A DNA stretch of 37,735 bases from Collinsella sp. (GCA_031295725.1 JAUMNV010000158.1:1-37735), one strand, 5' to 3'. Counted from the first letter of the stretch, positions 6,550 to 15,672 are shown. The notes: a model not told the origin generated them from the sequence alone. Translations and numbers: made by a program.

Positions 6550-9429
6550 ATGTCTGATTCTTCTATCGTTATTCGCGGCGCTCGTGAGCACAACCTCCGT
6601 GATATCGATGTTTCCATTCCGCGCGACCAACTCGTGGTCATTACCGGTCTTTCTGGCTCGGGCAAGAGTTCGCTGGCATTTGACACTATCTATGCCGAGG
6701 GCCAGCGTCGATACGTCGAGAGTCTTTCGAGCTATGCGCGCCAGTTCTTGGGCCAGATGGACAAACCCGACTTGGATTCAATCGACGGCCTTTCGCCGGC
6801 GGTGTCGATCGACCAAAAGACGACGTCTAAAAACCCTCGCTCGACGGTTGGCACCGTAACCGAGATTTATGACTATCTGCGCCTGCTGTTCGCCCGTGTG
6901 GGCACTCCGCACTGTCCCGAATGCGGCCGCGTCATTGAGCGTCAGACGACCGACCAGGTTGCCGACAAGGTCTTGGCGGCGGGGGAGGGCCGTCGCGCGT
7001 TTGTGCTGGCACCGGTGGTGCGCGGGCGAAAAGGCGAGTACACCAAACTGTTTGAGGACCTTCGCGCCGAGGGCTTTAGCCGCGTGCGTGTCGACGGTGA
7101 AGTGCGCTCGCTCGACGATCCGATCGATCTGGACAAGAAGTTCAAGCACGATATCGAGGTCGTGGTCGATCGCATCGTGATCCGTGAGAACTCTCTGGGC
7201 CGTATCGCCGAGTCTGTTGAGCAGGCGACCGCGCTGGCTCACGGCAATGTAAACGTGTACATGCTGCCCGATCGTGATGCTCCCGAGGGGACCGAGGGCG
7301 AGCTTCTGGAGTATTCGTTGGCCTTGGCGTGCCCGGAGCATGGACACTCCATTGACGATCTTCAGCCGCGTGATTTTTCGTTTAACGCTCCCTATGGCGC
7401 ATGTCCTGAGTGCGACGGCCTGGGCTTTAAGAAAACCGTTGATGCCGAGGCGCTGATCGAGGACCCCTCGAAGTCCATTGCCGACGGAGTCTTTGGTAGC
7501 CTGTTTGGCAATTCGAACTACTATCCGCAGATTTTTGCTGCGGTCTGCAAACACTTTAAGGTGAGCGCCGATACGCCGTGGGAGGACTTGCCCCCTCGCG
7601 TGCGTCGTGCATTCTTGGATGGCCTGGGCGATACGAAGATCTCGGTCGACTACCAAAAGCTCGACGGACGTCGCAGCCAGTGGGATACCAAGTTTTCGGG
7701 CGTTCGCAACATCCTGTACGAACGCTATACCGAGACGACGAACGAGAACACCAAGGCGCGCCTGGAGAAGTACATTCGCGAGGAGCCGTGCTCGACCTGC
7801 CACGGCGCTCGTTTGCGCCCTGAGATGCTCGCCGTCACCGTGGGCGGCAAGTCCATTTACGAAGTTTGTTGCCTGTCGTGCCGTGAATCGCTCGAGTTTT
7901 TTGAGGGCCTGGAACTCACCGAGCGCCAACAGTTTATCGGCGGCCGTATCGTCAAGGAAATTCTGGAGCGCCTGCGTTTTCTGGTCGATGTTGGACTCGA
8001 CTATCTGACACTCGATCGCGCCTCGGCGACGCTTTCCGGTGGCGAGGCACAGCGTATTCGCTTGGCAACGCAGATCGGCGCGGGTCTCATGGGCGTGCTC
8101 TATATTCTGGACGAGCCCTCGATCGGTCTTCATCAGCGTGACAACGAGCGCCTGATCAAGACGCTCGAGCGCCTGCGCGATATCGGCAATACCGTTATCG
8201 TTGTCGAACACGACGAGGATACAATCCGTGCCGCCGACTACGTGATCGACATGGGGCCCGGCGCCGGTGTCAACGGCGGACACGTAGTCGCGGCGGGAAC
8301 GCCTGCTGATATCATGGCGTGTCCTGAGTCGATGACGGGCGCTTATCTGACCGGCAAACGAATGATTCGGGTGCCTGATGAACGGCGCAAGCCCGGTCGC
8401 GGCTGCCTTAAAATTACGGGCGCTCGAGCCAACAACCTCAAAAACGTTACCGCCAAGATCGAGTTTGGTACGCTTACGGTTGTTACCGGCGTGTCGGGAT
8501 CGGGCAAGAGCTCCCTGGTTACCGACACCATTGCGCCTGCCCTTACGAATGCTATTCACCGTTCGACGCGCCCTGTGGGTCCGTATAAGAAAATCGAGGG
8601 CATCGAGTGTATCGATAAGGTTATCGATATTGACCAGTCGCCGATTGGCCGCACGCCGCGTTCCAACCCTGCTACCTATATCGGCCTGTGGGATGATCTT
8701 CGCGCGCTGTTTGCGAGTACGCCGGAGTCGAAGGCGCGCGGCTACTCGCCGGGTCGTTTCTCCTTTAATGTGAGTGGCGGGCGCTGCGAGGCGTGCAAGG
8801 GCGACGGGCAGATCAAGATCGAGATGCACTTCCTTCCCGATATCTACGTTCCCTGCGAAGTCTGCGGCGGTAAACGCTACAACCGCGAGACACTCGAGGT
8901 CACCTACCGTGGCAAGACCATCTCGGACGTGCTCGACATGAGCGTCACCGAGGCGCTGGCCTTCTTTGGGAATATCCCGCAGATTAAGCGCAAGCTCCAG
9001 ACGCTGTACGATGTAGGCTTAGGCTACGTGAGCCTGGGCCAGCCCGCCACGACGCTCTCGGGCGGCGAGGCGCAGCGTGTGAAGCTCGCCAAGGAGCTTC
9101 ATCGACGCCAGACGGGCAAGACGTTCTATATTTTGGACGAGCCGACGACCGGCCTTCATTTTGAGGACGTCCGCCAGCTGCTCGATGTGCTGCAGCGCTT
9201 GGTCGATGCGGGCAACACGGTGCTGGTGATTGAGCACAACCTTGATGTCATCAAGGTTGCCGACCGCCTGATCGATATGGGTCCCGAGGGCGGTAACGGC
9301 GGCGGAACCGTCGTGGTTTCGGGCACTCCGGAGCAGGTTGCGGACTGTCCGCAGAGTTATACGGGCAAGTTTTTGGCGCCGTTGCTCAGGCGTGACCGGG
9401 AGCGTCAGGCTCAACTTGATGCTCAATAA
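6550..9429 (+). CDS. uvrA: UvrABC excinuclease subunit A
   Basis: A 959-residue UvrA, full length. It is the damage-sensing, dimeric ABC-type ATPase of nucleotide excision repair that loads UvrB. Each half has an ATPase core: Walker A GLSGSGKSS near residue 35 and GVSGSGKSS near residue 650. Each half also has an LSGGEAQR signature and an ILDEP Walker B. Zinc-binding CxxC pairs occur at CPECGRV (about residue 130), CPECDGL, CSTCHG, CEACKGDG and CEVCGGKR. The start is the ATG at 6550, with aggaggcaaggag ending 5 nt upstream; a further 22 upstream codons overlap the LexA box and are unlikely to be coding. The gene appears to be monocistronic, with a hairpin after it. Confidence 0.98.
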   Translation: MSDSSIVIRGAREHNLRDIDVSIPRDQLVVITGLSGSGKSSLAFDTIYAEGQRRYVESLSSYARQFLGQMDKPDLDSIDGLSPAVSIDQKTTSKNPRSTVGTVTEIYDYLRLLFARVGTPHCPECGRVIERQTTDQVADKVLAAGEGRRAFVLAPVVRGRKGEYTKLFEDLRAEGFSRVRVDGEVRSLDDPIDLDKKFKHDIEVVVDRIVIRENSLGRIAESVEQATALAHGNVNVYMLPDRDAPEGTEGELLEYSLALACPEHGHSIDDLQPRDFSFNAPYGACPECDGLGFKKTVDAEALIEDPSKSIADGVFGSLFGNSNYYPQIFAAVCKHFKVSADTPWEDLPPRVRRAFLDGLGDTKISVDYQKLDGRRSQWDTKFSGVRNILYERYTETTNENTKARLEKYIREEPCSTCHGARLRPEMLAVTVGGKSIYEVCCLSCRESLEFFEGLELTERQQFIGGRIVKEILERLRFLVDVGLDYLTLDRASATLSGGEAQRIRLATQIGAGLMGVLYILDEPSIGLHQRDNERLIKTLERLRDIGNTVIVVEHDEDTIRAADYVIDMGPGAGVNGGHVVAAGTPADIMACPESMTGAYLTGKRMIRVPDERRKPGRGCLKITGARANNLKNVTAKIEFGTLTVVTGVSGSGKSSLVTDTIAPALTNAIHRSTRPVGPYKKIEGIECIDKVIDIDQSPIGRTPRSNPATYIGLWDDLRALFASTPESKARGYSPGRFSFNVSGGRCEACKGDGQIKIEMHFLPDIYVPCEVCGGKRYNRETLEVTYRGKTISDVLDMSVTEALAFFGNIPQIKRKLQTLYDVGLGYVSLGQPATTLSGGEAQRVKLAKELHRRQTGKTFYILDEPTTGLHFEDVRQLLDVLQRLVDAGNTVLVIEHNLDVIKVADRLIDMGPEGGNGGGTVVVSGTPEQVADCPQSYTGKFLAPLLRRDRERQAQLDAQ

Positions 9430-9449
9430 ATAGGCGATTCAGTTTATGG

Positions 9450-9486
9450 GCGCCATCGACTCCTTGTGATTCGATGGCGCTTGCTG
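9450..9486 (+). terminator. Hairpin terminator after uvrA
   Basis: A perfect 10-bp stem (9450-9459 with 9471-9480, arm gcgccatcga) has an 11-nt loop. The tail (ttgctgt) is poor in T, so termination may be partial. Confidence 0.6.
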
Positions 9487-9518
9487 TGCCGAAGTGACGT
9501 ATGCAGCCGAATTGGACA

Positions 9519-9524
9519 TATACT
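9519..9524 (+). promoter_or_regulatory. Candidate -10 box (TATACT) for the ybaK-murJ-uvrC group
   Basis: TATACT lies 37 bp before the ybaK start. A GTGACG at 9494-9499 could act as -35, but the 19-bp spacing is long. Confidence 0.35.
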
Positions 9525-9561
9525 TAATCCTTGCGTCCGAATGCGAGAGAAAGGATATGTC

Positions 9562-10062
9562 ATGGCAAAGGCTGTAAAGACGCCAAAAACCAATGCGATG
9601 CGCGAGCTGGAAAGTGCCGGCATTTCCTATGTTCTACATACGTACGAAGACGATGGTGATGAGTCGGTGGGCCTGGGGGTCGCGATTTCGGAGCAGCTTG
9701 GCGAGGAGCCCGGTCAAGGATTTAAGACTTTGGTCTGCGTGACACCGTCCAACGACTATGTCGTGTGCTGTATCCCTGTTGCCGACGAGCTCGATCTAAA
9801 GTCCGCCGCGCGTGCCGCGGGGGAGAAGTCCTTGGCCATGATGCATGTGAAGGATTTGCTTGCGGCGACTGGCTACGTTCGCGGCGGCTGCAGCCCGGTC
9901 GGTATGAAAAAACGCTACCGGACGCTCATTGATGAGACATGTGTCCTTTGGGATACCATTTTTATTTCGGGAGGCAAGCGTGGTTATCAGCTCGAGCTTG
10001 CACCCGATGATTTAATTGCATTTTGCGGGGCGACGGTTGCCGCGATTACGAGAGAGGACTGA
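9562..10062 (+). CDS. ybaK: Cys-tRNA(Pro) deacylase, YbaK/EbsC family
   Basis: A 166-residue YbaK-type editing protein, which hydrolyses Cys mischarged on tRNA(Pro). Family landmarks are the N-terminal TPKTNAMRELESAGI, the conserved lysine region in GFKTLVC, the GYVRGGCSPVGMKK segment and the late FISGGKRGYQLEL. The length is usual for the family. The ATG at 9562 has aagga (9551-9555) 6 nt upstream; the longer open frame to 9466 runs through the hairpin and promoter region. It is separated from murJ by 3 bp and is probably the first gene of a ybaK-murJ-uvrC transcript. Confidence 0.92.
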   Translation: MAKAVKTPKTNAMRELESAGISYVLHTYEDDGDESVGLGVAISEQLGEEPGQGFKTLVCVTPSNDYVVCCIPVADELDLKSAARAAGEKSLAMMHVKDLLAATGYVRGGCSPVGMKKRYRTLIDETCVLWDTIFISGGKRGYQLELAPDDLIAFCGATVAAITRED

Positions 10063-10065
10063 GCG

Positions 10066-11748
10066 ATGCCGCAGGAAGAATTGAAGCGCGGAGCTCATTT
10101 TGCAAAAGAATCTGCGCCTCAGACACCCTCATCCGAAGCTTCTTCGTCGCGAGATGACACTGACGACATGGGCTCGTCGGACTACTCCACGGTTGGTCGT
10201 TCCGCCGGGCTTATGACCATCCTGACCATCGTGTCTCGCGTCACCGGTTTTATCCGCACGTGGGCAATGGCGGCCGCTATCGGCATGTCGCTACTCTCGT
10301 CCTCCTATCAGGTCGCCAACAACCTGCCCAATATGCTCTACGAACTCGTGATGGGTGGCATGCTCGTGACGGCGTTTTTGCCCGTGTACATGGGCGTGAG
10401 GCGTGAGCAGGGTCGCGAGGCCTCGAACGAGTACGTGGGCAACCTGCTTGGCATTCTGCTTTTGGTGCTGGGTGGCATTTCGTTGCTGGGGACCGTGTTC
10501 GCCCCGGGCTTTATCTGGACGCAATCGTTCCTTTCGGGTGACGGCGGCAGCATGGATACCGCTGCGTTCATGTTCCGTTTCTTTGCCATCCAGATTCTCT
10601 TTTATGGTTTGGGCTCGGTGTTCTCGGGCGTTCTCAACGCACACCGCGACTACTTCTGGTCGACGTTTGCCCCGGTCCTCAACAATGTGATCGTCATTGC
10701 GAGCTTTATGGGTTTTGCGCCCGTGTCCGCACAGTTTGGCGAACGTGCCGGCATCATCTTGATTGCGGCCGGTACGACCCTCGGTGTCTTTGTTCAGATG
10801 GCATGTCAGATTCCCGCGCTTGGCAAGCACGGCGTGCATCCCCATATCCATATCGACTTTAAGGACCCCGCGCTGCGCCAGACGATTGCGCTCGGTATCC
10901 CGACGCTGCTCGCCACGGTGTGCATGTTTGTCTCGACTTCTATCACCAACGCTGCCGCGCTGGTGGTCCAGCCCGAGACGGGTCCTTCCGTCATCGCCTA
11001 TGCGCGCCTGTGGTACACGCTGCCCTACGCGCTGATTGCCGCCTCGCTTTCGACGGCGCTCTATACCGAGCTCTCTCATGACGCACAGGAGAAGGATTAC
11101 GACAGCGTTCGCACGGGCATTTCGCGTGGCGTCGCCCAGATGCTGTTCTTCCTGATTCCGTTCGCACTGTACCTGATTGTCTTCGCACGTCCGCTCAACA
11201 TGATTTACTGTGCCGGCAAGTTCGATGAATCCGGCGTGGCGCTGGTGTCCGAGTACCTTGTCTACCTGGCGCTCTCGCTGCCGCTCTACGGCGTGGTCGT
11301 GTTGATGCAGAAGAGCTTCTCTGCCTTGCTCGACATGAAGCCCTATAGTCGCTATTGCCTGTATTCCGCCATCGGCCAGGCTGGCTCGGTTCTGCTGTTT
11401 GGCGTTGTGCTGGGCTTCGGTATGCCGGCAATCGCGCTTTCGTATGTTGTCGACTACGTGATCTTGGTCGGCTGTTCGCTGTGGTGGCTGCGTCGTCGCC
11501 TGCGTGGCCTTCAGGTCAAATCTATCCTGCATGGCGGTTTCTTTGGCCTTTTGCTCGGCGGCCTAGGGGCTGCCGCAGGCGCCGGCGTCATGTGGGCGCT
11601 TGAACACTTTGTCGGGGTACTTGGCGGCTCGATTCTGATTACTCTTGGCTATGTTTGCGTTGCGGGTGTCGTCTCGCTTGCTGTTACCTTTGGCCTTGCC
11701 GTCGTTCTTAAGATGCCCGAGGTCTCGGCGCTGCTTCGTCGCAAGTAG
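10066..11748 (+). CDS. murJ: Lipid II flippase MurJ (MviN family)
   Basis: A 560-residue polytopic membrane protein of the MOP/MATE-like MurJ family that flips the peptidoglycan precursor lipid II. A hydrophilic, Ser/Asp-rich N-terminal tail of about 45 residues precedes the typical first helix region (SAGLMTILTIVSRVTGFIRTWAMAAAIG). The conserved NNLPNMLYELVMGGML stretch follows, as do many hydrophobic segments (about 14 expected). The tail lacks the long pseudokinase or C-terminal extension of mycobacterial MviN. The start is the ATG at 10066 with gagagagg upstream; a later ATG (MGSSDYS) could also serve. The stop is directly followed by the GTG of uvrC. Confidence 0.93.
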   Translation: MPQEELKRGAHFAKESAPQTPSSEASSSRDDTDDMGSSDYSTVGRSAGLMTILTIVSRVTGFIRTWAMAAAIGMSLLSSSYQVANNLPNMLYELVMGGMLVTAFLPVYMGVRREQGREASNEYVGNLLGILLLVLGGISLLGTVFAPGFIWTQSFLSGDGGSMDTAAFMFRFFAIQILFYGLGSVFSGVLNAHRDYFWSTFAPVLNNVIVIASFMGFAPVSAQFGERAGIILIAAGTTLGVFVQMACQIPALGKHGVHPHIHIDFKDPALRQTIALGIPTLLATVCMFVSTSITNAAALVVQPETGPSVIAYARLWYTLPYALIAASLSTALYTELSHDAQEKDYDSVRTGISRGVAQMLFFLIPFALYLIVFARPLNMIYCAGKFDESGVALVSEYLVYLALSLPLYGVVVLMQKSFSALLDMKPYSRYCLYSAIGQAGSVLLFGVVLGFGMPAIALSYVVDYVILVGCSLWWLRRRLRGLQVKSILHGGFFGLLLGGLGAAAGAGVMWALEHFVGVLGGSILITLGYVCVAGVVSLAVTFGLAVVLKMPEVSALLRRK

Positions 11749-13695
11749 GTGCGTGTGGCCGGTCACGACAACATTCCAACACTCGCCGAGCAGGTTTCGC
11801 GCGTTCCCACGCAGCCCGGATGTTACCTTTGGAAAGATGCCAAGGGCGATGTCATCTACGTTGGCAAGGCGAAAAACCTGCGTTCCCGTATGCGCCAGTA
11901 CGTGACGCTGCAGGATGAGCGCCAAAAAATACCGCTCATGATGCAATTGGTTGCGAGCTTTGACTACATCGTTGTCGAAACCGAGCATGAGGCGCTTGTA
12001 CTCGAGCGCAACCTGATCGGCCAGTACCATCCGTACTTTAACGTCGACCTCAAGGATGACAAGAGCTACCCCTTTATCGCCATTACAAAGGGCGACCTGT
12101 ATCCCGCTATCAAATACACGCGCGAGCGTCATAAGCCGGGAACGCGTTATTTTGGTCCCTATACCGATAGCCGCGCGGCGCGTGAGACCATTGACACGCT
12201 GCGCAAGGTGATCCCGATCTGCTCGGCTTCTTGTGCGGAGTGGCGTCGTTGTCGTCGTATCGTCGAGTCCCACAAGGGCGAGGAAGACATCGTCAATATG
12301 ATTTGCGCGCAAAACGGGCGTCCCTGCTTCGACTACCATGTCGGGCGCGGCCCAGGTGCGTGTGTCGGCGCGATTTCTCCTACGGACTATGCCAAGAACG
12401 TCAAGCGTGTCGAGCGCTTTTTGTCGGGCCATCGCAAGGATGTCGTCGATGAGCTGACCTCCGAGATGACGGATGCCGCCGAGGCGCTCGACTTTGAGCG
12501 CGCGGCACGCGTCAAACGTCGTTTGGAGGTCATCAGGGGTCTGGACGACCGTCAGCAAGTCGTTTTTCCCTCCAGTGTCGATATCGATGTCATCGGTTTC
12601 TATCGCGAGGAGACCATCTCCGCCGCTTGCGTCTTTGTCGTGCGTGAGGGTCGAACGGTTCGAACCTGCGAGTTTATTCTCGATAAGGGTTTGGATGTCG
12701 ACGAAGAGGAACTTCAATCGGGCTTTCTTAAGCGCTATTACGACGAGACGGCTGATATTCCAGCTGAGATAAACCTCTCTGTCGAGCTTGAGGATGCGGA
12801 GGCGCTGGGGGAGTGGCTTGCAGGCAAGCGCGAGCGTTCCTGCCATCTCCATAGGCCGCAGCGTGGCGAAAAGCACCGTTTGCTCGATATGGCATCCAAA
12901 AATGCGCGCCATGCCCTCATGCGCTACATGATGCGAACGGGGTACGCTGACGACCGCACCAATCAAGCGCTCCTGGAGCTCGAAAGCGCGCTGGCGCTGC
13001 CGGCGCCGCCGATGCGTATCGAGTGCTTCGATATCTCGACGCTGCATGGAACCTTTACGGTCGCCTCGATGGTGGTGTTTACCAACGGACGCGCCGACAA
13101 GAGCCAGTACCGTCGTTTTAAAATTCAGGCCGAATTGGACGAGGCAAACGACTTCGTGTCGATGTCCGAGGTTTTGGGACGACGCTATGCTCCCGAGCGC
13201 ATGGTCGACGAGCGCTTTGGCTCGCGCCCCGATTTGCTCGTTGTCGATGGCGGTAAGCCGCAATTGACCGCTGCGATCAAGCAACTTGAGGCTCTTGGGC
13301 TCGATATACCGGTTTGTGGCTTGGCGAAGGCCGATGAGGAAGTTTTCGTGCCTTGGGACGAGACTCCCGTCGTGCTGCCGACCGGGTCTGCTTCGCTCTA
13401 TCTAATTAAACAGGTTCGCGATGAATCGCACCGTTTTGCCATCACGTTCCATCGCGAGTTGCGCGATAAAGCCATGACGGTTTCGGTACTCGATGACGTT
13501 CCAGGCGTGGGACCCACCAGAAAACGTGCCCTTATGCGCCATTTTGGCTCGATGAAGCGTTTGCGCGCGGCGAGCGAGCAAGAGATCGCGGAAGTTCGCG
13601 GCATACCTGCCGATGTTGCCAAGGCGGTCCACGAGGCGCTCGTTGCATGGAATGCCGAGCGCGCCGAGGCGGCGGCTGGCCATTCCGATAGCTAA
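11749..13695 (+). CDS. uvrC: UvrABC excinuclease subunit C
   Basis: A 648-residue UvrC, the dual-incision endonuclease of nucleotide excision repair. In order: the GIY-YIG nuclease domain (GCYLWKDAKGDVIYVGKAKN, residues 24 on) for 3' incision; a Cys-rich patch (CSASCAEWRRCRR); a UVR motif (ALDFERAARVKRRLEVI, about 245) for UvrB contact; an RNase H-like domain (ECFDISTLHG, LLVVDGGKPQL) for 5' incision; and tandem helix-hairpin-helix (VPGVGPTRKRALMRHFG) for DNA binding. GTG at 11749 abuts the murJ stop; a second GTG at 11755 is better spaced from the taggtg sequence at 11746-11751 and may be the true start, which would shorten the protein by two residues. Translation is likely coupled to murJ. 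Confidence 0.97.
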   Translation: MRVAGHDNIPTLAEQVSRVPTQPGCYLWKDAKGDVIYVGKAKNLRSRMRQYVTLQDERQKIPLMMQLVASFDYIVVETEHEALVLERNLIGQYHPYFNVDLKDDKSYPFIAITKGDLYPAIKYTRERHKPGTRYFGPYTDSRAARETIDTLRKVIPICSASCAEWRRCRRIVESHKGEEDIVNMICAQNGRPCFDYHVGRGPGACVGAISPTDYAKNVKRVERFLSGHRKDVVDELTSEMTDAAEALDFERAARVKRRLEVIRGLDDRQQVVFPSSVDIDVIGFYREETISAACVFVVREGRTVRTCEFILDKGLDVDEEELQSGFLKRYYDETADIPAEINLSVELEDAEALGEWLAGKRERSCHLHRPQRGEKHRLLDMASKNARHALMRYMMRTGYADDRTNQALLELESALALPAPPMRIECFDISTLHGTFTVASMVVFTNGRADKSQYRRFKIQAELDEANDFVSMSEVLGRRYAPERMVDERFGSRPDLLVVDGGKPQLTAAIKQLEALGLDIPVCGLAKADEEVFVPWDETPVVLPTGSASLYLIKQVRDESHRFAITFHRELRDKAMTVSVLDDVPGVGPTRKRALMRHFGSMKRLRAASEQEIAEVRGIPADVAKAVHEALVAWNAERAEAAAGHSDS

Positions 13696-13786
13696 ACACG
13701 AGCCAAACAACTGATATACATGATTGCGCGATTTTCAACCATTTATTTCGCCATGATTGCCTGCTGGTTTCGGGTTTTATTAACGC

Positions 13787-13826
13787 TAAAACGTTTGACT
13801 AACCCAAGCGAAAACCCTGCTATCCT
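13787..13826 (+). promoter_or_regulatory. Candidate promoter with LacI-type operator for the sialic acid cluster
   Basis: TAAAACGTTTGA (13787-13798) is a near-palindrome centred on CG, the form typical of LacI/GalR-family sites. It overlaps a TTGACT -35 (13795-13800). TATCCT (13821-13826), preceded by TG one base upstream, could be an extended -10, but the spacing of 20 bp is long. A similar, perfect palindrome lies upstream of gap. Confidence 0.4.
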
Positions 13827-13857
13827 GCGGGTTGACGAAGACTGATATATCACCTCG

Positions 13858-13940
13858 CCGATACATACTGTCTGGCGAATCGTTTGTCAACGAATTCGGT
13901 GAACGGTAGTAAATACCGTTCAAGCGTATGTATGTATCGG
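13858..13940 (+). repeat. Nested inverted repeats in the satA-like leader
   Basis: The outer arms are a perfect 11-bp inverted repeat (13858-13868 ccgatacatac with 13930-13940). They enclose a perfect 9-bp palindrome with a 5-bp centre (13900-13908 tgaacggta, 13914-13922). As RNA this folds into a long stem carrying an inner hairpin; as DNA the inner 23-bp palindrome looks like an operator for a dimeric repressor. Confidence 0.6.
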
Positions 13941-14006
13941 TCGCCGAGCGCGGCACCTCAGTTGGGTTCGTCGGTAGGTAAGGTATATATCGTCCGCAAG
14001 TTGCGC

Positions 14007-14028
14007 GGGGGCAAGTCTAGGTGCTCCC
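14007..14028 (+). repeat. Hairpin just upstream of the transporter ribosome site
   Basis: A 7-bp stem (14007-14013 gggggca with 14022-14028 tgctccc, one G-U) with an 8-nt loop lies 20 nt before the Shine-Dalgarno. No T-run follows, so it is not a terminator. Confidence 0.4.
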
Positions 14029-14058
14029 GAGTAAGATTCTCTATTGATAGGAGAAGAC

Positions 14059-15672
14059 ATGGCCATCATCAACAAGGGTATGTCCAGGCGTTCGTTCCTC
14101 GGCCTCACCGGCAGCGTCGCTGCTGTCGCAGGGCTTGGTCTCACCGGCTGCGGTGGCAGCTCTAACGACGAGGGTTCCGCTTCCGGTTCCACCGATTCCG
14201 CTAACCGTGGCGGCGGCGTGATCACCGCTGGTTCCGCTTACGCTCCGTCCAGCTTCGATCCCGCCAGCACCGGCTCCGCTGTGGGCCTGGGTGCTAACTG
14301 GCACGTCGTCGAGGGCCTCTACGGCATCGATTACCACGACTACAGCACCTTCAACGAGCTCGCCACCGACGATCCCAAGTCTGTGGACGACACCACTTTC
14401 GAGGTCACCATCCGCAAGGGCGCCAAGTTCTCCGATGGCACCGAGGTCACCGCTGACGATGTCGTTGCCTCCTACACTGCTTGCGCCGCTTCCGCTACCT
14501 ATGCTCCGTTCTTCCAGCCCTTCGAGTCCATCGAGGCCAAGGACGCCAGCACCGTGACGGTCAAGACCAAGGTCCCCAACTTCTCCCTGCTCAAGGATCG
14601 TCTGGCCATCGTCCGCGTTACCCCGGCCACCCAGACCGAGGAGGATCGCGCCAAGCAGCCGATCGGTTCCGGCCCCTGGATGTACGACTCTATCTCCGAT
14701 ACCGAGATCACTCTGGTTCCCAACCCCGAGTACAACGGTGAGTATGCTGCCGAGGATAAGAAGATCCAGTACAGCATCCTGACCGACCCCACCGCTCGCG
14801 TTACCGCTCAGCAGGAGGGCTCCACGCTCGTTATGGAGCTCGTTACCGCTGACGCCGTCGACCAGCTCGAGAGCGCCGGCTGCAAGATCGATAACGTTCA
14901 GGGTTTCGGCACCCGCTTCATCATGTTCAACGTCGCCAAGGAGCCTTGGAACAACGTCAAGGTCCGTCAGGCCGTCATGTATGCGCTCGACACCGAGAAG
15001 ATGGTCAGCAACACCTTCGCCGGCCTTGCTACCGCTGCCAGCTGCTACCTGCCCAAGAGCTTCACCAACTATCATGAGGCTTCCACGGTGTACAAGACCG
15101 ACGCCAAGAAGGCTAAGAAGCTCATCGAGGAGTCTGGCATCACCCCGGGTGCCATCACCCTGCGCACCACCGACAACGAGCAGATTAAGGGCATGGCCGC
15201 CCAGGTCAAGAACGACCTCGACGCTCTCGGCTTCGATGTGACCATCCAGACCGATACCTCGCCGGCTACCTACGCTGCCATTGACGGCGGCGAGGCCTAC
15301 GATATCCTCCTTGCCCCTGGCGATCCTTCCTGCTTCGGCGCTGATCCCGACCTGCTGCTCAACTGGTGGTACGGCGACAACGTCTGGATGCAGACCCGTT
15401 GCCCGTGGAAGGAGTCCGCTGAGTGGCAGAAGCTCCACGGTCTCATGGACGAGGCTCTTGCCGCCGAGGGCGACGAGCAGCAGAAGAAGTGGAACGAGTG
15501 CTTCGACATCATTGCCGACAACGCCGTTCTGTACCCCGTTGTCCACGTCAAGACCGTCTCCGCTTCCTGGGACGATCCGTCCACTGCGCCCAACGGCGAG
15601 GCCCTCGATGGCTTCAAGGGCATCGGCACGACGAGCATGTCCTTCAGGGGCGTTGCGACCGTCAAGGCGTAA
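14059..15672 (+). CDS. ABC transporter solute-binding lipoprotein, peptide/nickel (SBP_bac_5) family; probable sialic acid binder
   Basis: A 537-residue family 5 solute-binding protein. The N-terminus carries a twin-arginine signal (SRRSFLG), a hydrophobic stretch and a lipobox (LTGC), so it should be exported folded by Tat and anchored as a lipoprotein. Family features are the N-terminal AYAPSSFDPAS region and FSDGTEVTADDVVASY. The start is the ATG at 14059 with aggag (14049-14053) 5 nt upstream. By sequence alone the ligand would be called oligopeptide. Because the permease-ATPase set is followed by lyase, ROK kinase and NanE genes, I infer sialic acid, as for the characterised H. ducreyi SatABCD and C. 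glutamicum Sia ABC systems, which use this SBP family. Confidence 0.88.
   Translation: MAIINKGMSRRSFLGLTGSVAAVAGLGLTGCGGSSNDEGSASGSTDSANRGGGVITAGSAYAPSSFDPASTGSAVGLGANWHVVEGLYGIDYHDYSTFNELATDDPKSVDDTTFEVTIRKGAKFSDGTEVTADDVVASYTACAASATYAPFFQPFESIEAKDASTVTVKTKVPNFSLLKDRLAIVRVTPATQTEEDRAKQPIGSGPWMYDSISDTEITLVPNPEYNGEYAAEDKKIQYSILTDPTARVTAQQEGSTLVMELVTADAVDQLESAGCKIDNVQGFGTRFIMFNVAKEPWNNVKVRQAVMYALDTEKMVSNTFAGLATAASCYLPKSFTNYHEASTVYKTDAKKAKKLIEESGITPGAITLRTTDNEQIKGMAAQVKNDLDALGFDVTIQTDTSPATYAAIDGGEAYDILLAPGDPSCFGADPDLLLNWWYGDNVWMQTRCPWKESAEWQKLHGLMDEALAAEGDEQQKKWNECFDIIADNAVLYPVVHVKTVSASWDDPSTAPNGEALDGFKGIGTTSMSFRGVATVKA

Larger units (their letters stand above)
13696..14058 (+). other. Gene-free 363-bp leader between uvrC and the sialic acid transporter
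   Basis: I see no gene here. The stretch contains a candidate promoter with an operator-like palindrome (13787-13826), two nested inverted repeats (13858-13940), a further hairpin (14007-14028) and the Shine-Dalgarno aggag (14049-14053). The G-rich arm aggtgc (14019-14024) can pair either locally, in the 14007-14028 hairpin, or with gcacct at 13953-13958. No clear terminator for uvrC is visible. Confidence 0.6.

Noticed and set aside
6778..8829. A 683-codon minus-strand frame opposite uvrA
   Set aside because: It is a codon-bias shadow of uvrA, with no ribosome site and no recognisable domain. Similar shadows occur opposite uvrC, murJ, gap, pgk, gpmI and the second binding protein.
13720..13848. 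A 42-codon frame starting MIARFSTIYFAM after uvrC
   Set aside because: It has a hydrophobic start, but no Shine-Dalgarno, and it overlaps the promoter-like and operator-like sequences. Probably chance.
13696..14058. tRNA, T-box or a known riboswitch in the satA-like leader
   Set aside because: No cloverleaf, T-box sequence or familiar aptamer consensus could be recognised by eye; only inverted repeats are supported.
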